Positions 7,101 to 10,412 of a stretch of DNA of 10,412 nt are shown here, in pieces. The position numbers were made by a program, and so were the translations under genes. This DNA comes from Planctomycetales bacterium (GTDB lineage Bacteria; Planctomycetota; Planctomycetia; Pirellulales; Thermoguttaceae), in assembly GCA_007127495.1 (NCBI GenBank), contig SKZG01000247.1:1-10412 (forward strand), written 5' to 3'. Under the pieces are notes generated by a model. It made no database searches. It was not told the origin of the DNA and saw only the letters and a program-made list of their open reading frames with translations. Position 1 is the stretch's first letter. Every line of letters starts with the position of its first letter.

Positions 7101-7289
7101 TCCGATTCGGTCGGCGCGCAAGATTTTGACGGCGGCCGGGCGTTTCAGCCGGGTGTGTACCGCTCGGTAGACGGTGCCCATTCCGCCGCGGCCGATCCGC
7201 TCGACGAGTTCATACGCCCCCACGTTTGCCGGGGTCGGCAATTCGAGACATCCACTTGGGATTTCCTCCGGCGGCACACGGCTTTCCAT
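4176..7289 (-). CDS. Membrane Ser/Thr protein kinase with C-terminal WD40 repeats (1037 aa)
   Basis: The N-terminal cytoplasmic domain is a Hanks-type (PknB-like) kinase: glycine loop GRGGMG at 33-38, ATP lysine K55 (AVKIL), HRDVKPSN at 147-154, DLG in place of DFG at 167-169 (the Asp is kept), and APE at 197-199. A basic stretch (about 340-352) precedes one transmembrane helix at about 353-372. The rest is about 12 recognisable WD40 repeats, typically WSPDG...LASG...VRLW, perhaps two beta-propellers, probably outside the cytoplasmic membrane. The C-terminus (YVVATD, TPAEF, YPWKNQPEKV) resembles tails I associate with planctomycete WD40 proteins. The start at 7289 is supported by a GAGGG 4 nt upstream and a promoter at 7314-7342; the frame stays open to 7484 but that part has no domain. 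It probably senses a ligand or protein partner and signals inward; the target is unknown. Its stop overlaps the longer possible rpe start. Confidence 0.94.
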   Translation of the reverse strand: MESRVPPEEIPSGCLELPTPANVGAYELVERIGRGGMGTVYRAVHTRLKRPAAVKILRADRIGYHGTVARFFREMEAVGRLDHPNLVRAYDAGESDGQFFLAMELVVGVHLRRIVGAQGPLRLPDACETVRQAACGLCNAHEHGLVHRDVKPSNLMVTGDGTVKLLDLGLARLADGPATEGENTVTDQILGSGDYLAPEQGEDPRQADARSDLYSLGCVLYFLLAGRAPFDDTRHNTFGRKLLAHATEKVPDIARLRPGVPLGLARLLKRMLAKKPGDRPKDMAEVVQAMEPWSEGANLALLVGRSMAENKPPAREWPEPDTLARGASNETARERKSDEEAVRRRGRSRRRISTTLLVAGLGAAVVAAATALPRTRVEHPMPERLGAAAMVQRPAPLAGVNGWTLETRGGRSPVTHLALSPDDALLAAGDATGGVRVWRTATGDLVRLLIEPEPVRALTWLPDGRQLAVAAGTLRLWDVETGQHVWQAPLAESEAATALDHSADDTLASGHRNGEVRLWNLSEQRLLSVLPAHATTVTAVRFSADGSRLATGEKGRAICLWAMPTGRLLKRLPDAEPGPIRRLAWSPDATRLASCGGGRHVTIWDEAEAFRPRREDAASQPVGDLGWSHDGKRFFSVSGGEQGMEFAVLWDGDVRRPIHRPLMAPNAATAMAWSRDAKTIYCGLRTGELRVYLPDSAHQRSFRQAAVTRTTASAWAPGGRRAAMGDCAGYTRLWDTNDARQTLTLRASTHPVSVVAWHPGGERFAVGHIDGTLVIVDASSGEVQQQLAGDGHVFDVAFSPDGRWFATAEEHGLCRLWDAATGAEVARFPVEGDRVVNALAWSPDGRYLTFAAWDARVRTIDVDRRLLVADWASGQGFVWRMVWEPEGHVLLTSGAHGGIGHWDAAKGSLLRREQGCLREVGRRDNSLGDLQGTGASSGMRGISPDATRSIQRVEGSTWGIVAPETGKLEVILLPMRGGYWMAIDPATGHYQADLSAVETPVYVVATDLGQANYTPAEFGALYPWKNQPEKVPRHGTQ

Positions 7290-7313
7290 CGGACCCTCGC
7301 ATTCTGTATATTC

Positions 7314-7342
7314 ACTATACACGCCACCGCTATGGTCGTCAA
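7314..7342 (-). promoter_or_regulatory. Sigma-70-type promoter of the WD40 kinase gene
   Basis: On the minus strand TTGACG (7337-7342) and TATAGT (7314-7319) are exactly 17 nt apart, each 5 of 6 to consensus. Transcription would start near 7307, about 18 nt before the ATG at 7289, which supports that start. This is the best promoter in the window. It probably also drives rpe and perhaps genes further downstream. Confidence 0.75.
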
Positions 7343-7453
7343 TCCATCCACCGAGATGGGTGGTTTTGCCCTGTTGCGCCAAATGGTGCGTTATGTGGAG
7401 TCCGACGAAGCCCGTCGCTTCTGTGCGCGCGAACTGCAGCCACTTCTCTCGGA

Positions 7454-7984
7454 TCAGGGCCGGGTTTGCAAGTCCAGCGACCACGGCTTGGGCACGGGCA
7501 CGGAATTGACAAACACGTACGTCCCGTCAAGGTTCGAGATCACCTGCTCGGGCGCTGCCCCGATCATGACGACGGTCACCCCGTCGCGGAGCGCGCTGAG
7601 AAGTTCTTGGACATTGTTCGCTTTGTCGGCCGGAATGATGACGCCAATGACGCCATCCGTTGCCGCGGCATCGGACATGTTGAGCACGATCCGCACCTCG
7701 CCGGTGGCGGTGAACGGCTTGCTAACCAAGATGCCATCCATGTCCTGCCAGGGTGGATCGTTTGACGCCAGCGTGACCGCGGTCGCCCATGGAGCGTGGT
7801 CGGGGGCCTGCTCGGCGATGGTTTCTACAACCACGGGCTCAGTTCCCTGCTCGGCGATGGTTTCCACAACCACGGGCTCAGCAGCCCCATCCCTTTCCGC
7901 AGGTTGATCTTCGGAACTCCCACAGCCGGCGATCGTCAGGATCACCATTCCGACAGCGACCAAATCGACACGAAATCTGTACAT
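7454..7984 (-). CDS. Small lipoprotein of unknown function (176 aa)
   Basis: The N-terminus has a basic start (MYRFR), a hydrophobic core and a lipobox IAGC with Cys21, so the protein should be exported, lipidated and membrane-anchored. After a short acidic linker comes a tandem 13-residue repeat (EPVVVETIAEQ twice, residues 36-59), then about 115 residues without a motif I recognise, with alternating hydrophobic residues (such as VRIVLNMSD, GVIGVIIPAD, VTVVMIG). A small beta-rich domain of OB-fold type is possible but not shown. The start ATG has a strong GGAGG 5 nt upstream. The gene lies between the tandem repeat array and the promoter of the WD40 kinase, with its own transcription likely. 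A link to the kinase as a periplasmic ligand is only a guess. The coding call is supported by lipobox, ribosome binding site and long open frame. Confidence 0.82.
   Translation of the reverse strand: MYRFRVDLVAVGMVILTIAGCGSSEDQPAERDGAAEPVVVETIAEQGTEPVVVETIAEQAPDHAPWATAVTLASNDPPWQDMDGILVSKPFTATGEVRIVLNMSDAAATDGVIGVIIPADKANNVQELLSALRDGVTVVMIGAAPEQVISNLDGTYVFVNSVPVPKPWSLDLQTRP
7808..7880 (-). repeat. Tandem duplication inside the lipoprotein gene (39-bp period)
   Basis: Two 34-nt copies (7808-7841 and 7847-7880) differ by a single base and are offset by 39 nt. They encode the doubled EPVVVETIAEQ linker right after the lipobox. The offset is a multiple of three, so the frame is kept. The near identity suggests a recent duplication. 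Confidence 0.9.
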
Positions 7985-7989
7985 TTCTT

Positions 7990-7994
7990 CCTCC
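7990..7994 (-). promoter_or_regulatory. Strong ribosome binding site (GGAGG) of the lipoprotein gene
   Basis: GGAGG sits 5 nt before the ATG at 7984 in a purine-rich run. It fixes this start and argues that the lipoprotein is translated well, in contrast to most genes here, which have weak sites. Confidence 0.7.
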
Positions 7995-8040
7995 CCTCAA
8001 CCCGGCCCGGATTATTGAACCTGAACATTCACGCAAGGGG

Positions 8041-8151
8041 CATCTTACCCATCGCCATTACATCCTACCCATCGCCATTATATAATAGTCTACCGCCATT
8101 ATAATAGTCTACCGCCATTATAATAGTCTACCGCCATTGCAATAGTCTACC
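8041..8151. repeat. Tandem array of 19-20 bp units with -10-like TATAAT boxes
   Basis: On the minus strand, three units plus a partial fourth of TAATGGCGGTAGACTATTA type (19-20 bp, 8081-8151) join two units of TAATGGCGATGGGTAGGATG type (20 bp, 8041-8080). Both types share the TAATGGCG core. Within a type the copies are nearly identical. The 19-bp units each create an ATTATAAT palindrome and a perfect TATAAT at unit junctions, in an AT-rich block unlike the GC-rich surroundings. No good -35 stands at 16-18 nt from any of these boxes. The array lies 57 nt upstream of the lipoprotein start and 17 nt from the transposase relic. There are no spacers, so it is not CRISPR. It may be a variable promoter or binding-site array, or debris left by an insertion. 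Confidence 0.85.
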
Positions 8152-8168
8152 AAACAACTCGACTCGCA

Positions 8169-8408
8169 TCAATACTCCGAAATAACCGTCGATGTGCTCA
8201 ACCGCCCTGCGGTTTTCAATGCCGCGACCCAATCGAGCCTCACGACGTTGCGCAACTCGTCCTCGATATGGGGCTGGGTAATCATCCGGCAGTCGCCTAC
8301 CAGCACCACTCGCTGAATCCCGCACCGTTTGCAAATTTTTTCGATCTGCGGCCGCAGCGTGCCCGAATCGTTCGTATTGCCTGCAAACAGCTCAATGGCC
8401 GCCGGTTC
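8169..8408 (-). pseudogene. Transposase relic, IS4/IS1634-like (79 codons, no start)
   Basis: The minus strand reads an open frame with a typical DDE transposase core of the IS1634 type: AIELFAGNTND, then LRPQIEKI, IQRVVLVGDCRMIT, and LDWVAALK, ending in a stop at 8169. Family members usually read PVAVEVFPGNT...RVVLVGDRGMIT...LDWITAL. The aspartate of VGD (codon 39), normally the second catalytic residue, is kept, but the following RG is CR. There is no start codon, and the N-terminal and C-terminal thirds are absent: the family is about 450-560 residues, so under a fifth remains. It abuts the 3' end of the anti-sigma-like gene (stop at 8458). I see no terminal inverted repeats. It is an old insertion remnant, not functional. 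The neighbouring repeat array may or may not be connected. Confidence 0.75.
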
Positions 8409-8457
8409 CGGATAAGAGGCTAATGGCCTGCGGCGAGTAGAACAACGAGCTTCGCGA

Positions 8458-9441
8458 CTACTCTTCCGGGCTCAGTAGCGGGTAGGCCGTGCTGGAAACG
8501 ATGACTGGATCGTCAACGTGCAAACCGGGAGCAATGCGCCCCGCGTCGTTCGTAAAGATGTGACTCGACGGGCCGGGGATACTGGGCGTCGCAAGGAACT
8601 GAACATGGCCGTCCTCGAACAAGACATTCTGCCCTCGGGCAGAATGGTTGACAGTTTGGAAATCGGGCATGTGGAGGCTGGGCCGGTCTGCCATCAGCGC
8701 GAAATGTTGGCGGCGAAGGTTCTTCGTGCCATAGTACACGCCGTCCTGGATATGACCCAAACTATAGCCGTAGCTTCCACCCATTTGGCTGCACAGCTCC
8801 CCGACCTGATCGCCACCAACTCGCTCAACTTCGGAGAGCCGCGGCACGCGATAATGGCGATCCTCGGCCAAAGGCGAGCCGGGGCAAACCACTTGGCTCG
8901 ATTCCGTCAGCAAGCCGTGTTCCATGAGCACCGGCGCATAGATGCCCGCCGTGGCCAATTTGCCTCGGGGCGGGACGACGGGAAAATATCCCCCATGCCG
9001 CTCGCTGTACTGAGTCAGCGCGACGCCAATTTGCCGAAGCTTGTTCTGGCACGTGAACACCTGCGCATGGAAACGGCTGTTTTGGAGCGCCGGCACGATC
9101 AGCGCGGCGGCCGCCAGGAAGATAGCCACCCCAACCGCCAGATCCGCGAACCGGAACCCTTGCGTCCAGTGCGCCGTTGAGGAAACCGGGCTCAGTTGTG
9201 GCAGTCGTTCCGTCCGGCCGCGTTTCGCGAGCACCGTGCGGCAGGTTCGGGCTGCCAGCCCGGCAGGTGGTTCGTAGGAGCGAGGCAAAGCCTCCAAGGG
9301 CCGGAGTGTACGCTGGACCGACTCCAGGCTCCGCAGCAGTTCAGGTTCTCGTCGGAGGCGCGTGGCGATGTGCCGTTGCTCGTCATCGTCCAGCGCGCCG
9401 AGCAAATAACCCAGCAATTGCTCTCGTTCGATCGAACTCAT
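8458..9441 (-). CDS. Anti-sigma-like membrane protein with DUF1559/pseudopilin-like C-terminal domain (327 aa)
   Basis: Residues 1-60 (EREQLLGYLLGALDDDEQ followed by RLRREPEL) resemble the cytoplasmic N-terminus of anti-sigma factors, without the zinc-binding HxxxCxxC. One transmembrane segment lies at about 100-118. The outer part resembles planctomycete DUF1559 proteins: CQNKLRQIGVALTQY at 131-145 (family: CxNNLKQIGLALHNY), GGYFPVVPPRG, and QNVLFEDGHVQFL near the C-terminus. The membrane segment itself is pseudopilin-like: Gly95-Phe96 followed by Asp100, in the place of the G|F...E5 prepilin peptidase site. Start 9441 is chosen: it lies 4 nt after the sigma-factor stop (TGACCCCATG), which suggests translational coupling; a start at 9492 would overlap the sigma gene. 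It probably holds the ECF sigma factor at the membrane and responds to an outside signal; that role is inferred from order and layout. Confidence 0.8.
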   Translation of the reverse strand: MSSIEREQLLGYLLGALDDDEQRHIATRLRREPELLRSLESVQRTLRPLEALPRSYEPPAGLAARTCRTVLAKRGRTERLPQLSPVSSTAHWTQGFRFADLAVGVAIFLAAAALIVPALQNSRFHAQVFTCQNKLRQIGVALTQYSERHGGYFPVVPPRGKLATAGIYAPVLMEHGLLTESSQVVCPGSPLAEDRHYRVPRLSEVERVGGDQVGELCSQMGGSYGYSLGHIQDGVYYGTKNLRRQHFALMADRPSLHMPDFQTVNHSARGQNVLFEDGHVQFLATPSIPGPSSHIFTNDAGRIAPGLHVDDPVIVSSTAYPLLSPEE

Positions 9442-9445
9442 GGGG

Positions 9446-10093
9446 TCATTTCGGAAGGTGGTTGCGGGAAAGAACTTCGTTGAGCCTTCCAATGGCGGCG
9501 TGTAGTCGGCTCTTCACAGTACCTACAGGGATCGACATCACTTCGGCAGCCTCACGGTACTTCATGCCCTGAAAATAAACCAATAGCACCGCCTGGCGAG
9601 TCGATTCGGGCAACTCGTCCACTGCCCGGCGGACCTCTTCACTTTGTTCGGCCTCTTCGGCCAGTTGGCTCGGGCCGGCACTTTCGTTATCCAACAGATC
9701 GACCAATGCCCCGGTCTCCTGCTCGTCGCCGGTTCCAAGTCGCTTGTCCAGGCTGGCCATGCGGTGGCGCCGATTGCGGCGCTGCATATCGATGGCTTGG
9801 TTAATCGCCACCGTGTACAGCCACGGACGAAACCTGCGCCCCGGCTCGAATTGGTCGCACTTCAGGTGGACCTGGAGGAACGTTTGCTGAAAAACATCCT
9901 CCGCCACTTGGTCATCGCCCACGTACCGCCGGAGATAGTTATACAACTCCCGCTCGTAGCGGTGGACCAGTTCGTCGAACGCGCGCCGATCGCCCTCAGA
10001 CTGGTAACCCAAGATCAACTCCTCATCGGACCAGTTCTCGGGTAGATCTGGCTGTGGGGCACGCGGAGGCATTTGTTCAATCGTGCCGTTCAT
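9446..10093 (-). CDS. ECF-type RNA polymerase sigma factor (215 aa)
   Basis: This is an extracytoplasmic-function sigma factor, which directs RNA polymerase to a stress- or envelope-responsive regulon. Region 2 spans about residues 38-107: AFDELVHRYERELYNYLRR, then AEDVFQQTFLQV and FRPWLYTVAINQAID. Region 4 spans about 155-205, with LPESTRQAVLLVYFQGMKY and the helix-turn-helix YREAAEVMSIPVGTVKSRL. An acidic linker of about 45 residues lies between them. The ATG at 10093 gives a normal length; an in-frame GTG at 10156 would add 21 residues and run through a perfect palindrome. No clear Shine-Dalgarno is seen. The partner gene starts 4 nt after the stop, as is usual for sigma/anti-sigma pairs. 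ECF genes often regulate themselves, but I cannot identify its target promoter. The family is certain; its regulon is unknown. Confidence 0.94.
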   Translation of the reverse strand: MNGTIEQMPPRAPQPDLPENWSDEELILGYQSEGDRRAFDELVHRYERELYNYLRRYVGDDQVAEDVFQQTFLQVHLKCDQFEPGRRFRPWLYTVAINQAIDMQRRNRRHRMASLDKRLGTGDEQETGALVDLLDNESAGPSQLAEEAEQSEEVRRAVDELPESTRQAVLLVYFQGMKYREAAEVMSIPVGTVKSRLHAAIGRLNEVLSRNHLPK

Positions 10094-10127
10094 TTTTGAT
10101 ACGGAAGTCCGTTGTCGTTGGTTCACC

Positions 10128-10147
10128 CCGGAAAGCAGGCTTTCCGG
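10128..10147. promoter_or_regulatory. Perfect 20-bp palindrome before the sigma factor gene
   Basis: Two 9-bp arms, CCGGAAAGC and GCTTTCCGG, are separated by 2 nt, 34 nt upstream of the ATG at 10093. No T-run follows, so it is not an intrinsic terminator. It could be an operator for a dimeric regulator or an RNA hairpin in the leader. Confidence 0.5.
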
Positions 10148-10288
10148 CGGCGGCACATTGCGGGTCCAGGCAATATCGCCTTGACGCCGCCTCGTTGATA
10201 GTTGCCAGCCGCAGCCGAATACCCACCTACCGTAGCAGAAAACGCTGTGGAAGCCCAGTGCTTACCACCGCAGCAGGATGGAGCAAAC

Positions 10289-10317
10289 AGCATACCAAAC
10301 CCGCCTCCCGGCCTCAA
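10289..10317 (-). promoter_or_regulatory. Candidate promoter of the sigma factor operon
   Basis: TTGAGG (10312-10317) and TATGCT (10289-10294) lie 17 nt apart on the minus strand, each 4 of 6 to the sigma-70 consensus, with a TG extended -10. The leader would be about 190 nt. This is a weak candidate; an ECF-type self-promoter could exist instead. Confidence 0.3.
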
Positions 10318-10375
10318 TTATCTGCAAGAAACGCGAATAATTCGACCTAAATCCTTTTCCCAATTAGCTTTCTTA

Positions 10376-10407
10376 GGAAAATACCGCCCTGCGACCCCGT
10401 GGGGCGG
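10376..10407 (-). terminator. Candidate intrinsic terminator of an off-window minus-strand gene
   Basis: On the minus strand a 6-bp GC stem (CCGCCC with GGGCGG) is followed at once by TATTTTCC. A competing inner CCCC/GGGG pairing exists. The position at the edge fits the end of a gene lying to the right of the window. Confidence 0.4.
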
Positions 10408-10412
10408 AGGCA

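Larger units (their letters stand above)
10094..10412. other. 319-bp leader region of the sigma factor gene, no credible gene
   Basis: No coding frame here resembles a protein. The stretch holds the palindrome at 10128-10147, a candidate promoter at 10289-10317, an AT-rich segment at about 10318-10383 and a terminator-like hairpin at the right edge. It looks like the boundary between an off-window gene and the sigma-factor operon. Confidence 0.6.

Noticed and set aside
6849..7907. 352-codon open frame on the plus strand
   Set aside because: It is antisense to the kinase domain, the kinase promoter and the lipoprotein gene. No domain is visible, and codon composition follows the opposite strand.
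8041..8151. CRISPR array
   Set aside because: The units adjoin directly without unique spacers, and they are only 19-20 bp; no cas gene is near.
8128..8334. 68-codon minus-strand frame over the transposase relic
   Set aside because: It is out of frame with the recognisable transposase sequence and has no match; the relic frame explains the region better.
10123..10317. 64-codon minus-strand frame before the sigma factor
   Set aside because: Low-quality composition, no ribosome binding site, and it covers the candidate promoter and the palindrome.

Overview
The window looks like part of a planctomycete chromosome, probably Pirellulales-like. This is inferred from gene families, not from a marker gene. 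The clues are a GC-rich sequence, a membrane Ser/Thr kinase with a long WD40 tail, a second atypical kinase beside accD, an ECF sigma factor paired with a pseudopilin-like (DUF1559-type) anti-sigma-like protein, and several starts with little or no Shine-Dalgarno sequence. Every gene I can support is on the minus strand, so the functional order runs from right to left.

Right part (10412 to 8458): a possible terminator of an off-window gene, a long leader with a candidate promoter and a perfect 20-bp palindrome, then an ECF sigma factor (9446-10093) and, 4 nt later, a one-span membrane protein with an anti-sigma-like N-terminus and a DUF1559/pseudopilin-like exterior (8458-9441). The two probably form a regulator pair. 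Next comes a decayed stretch: an IS4/IS1634-type transposase relic without a start codon (8169-8408) and an AT-rich array of 19-20 bp tandem repeats (8041-8151). The repeats lie just upstream of a small lipoprotein gene of unknown function (7454-7984).

Middle (7342 to 2804): a well-formed sigma-70-type promoter drives a 1037-residue kinase-TM-WD40 protein (4176-7289). It is followed by rpe (ribulose-phosphate 3-epimerase) and by a phosphoglycerate-mutase-fold protein that has lost both catalytic histidines.

Left part (2708 to 1): accD (acetyl-CoA carboxylase carboxyltransferase beta subunit), an atypical Ser/Thr kinase 11 nt behind it, a tRNA-Leu(CAA) with its own candidate promoter, a 30-codon stub of a DUF433 antitoxin-type gene with a strong ribosome binding site, and the 5' two-fifths or so of moeA, which runs off the left edge.

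Central-metabolism genes (rpe, accD, moeA) are interleaved with signalling proteins (two kinases, a probable pseudo-phosphatase, a sigma/anti-sigma pair). The most unusual points are the catalytic-residue losses in the phosphatase-like protein and the small kinase flanking accD, the anti-sigma/pseudopilin fusion, and the -10-like tandem repeat array. I found no defence system, CRISPR array or complete mobile element.
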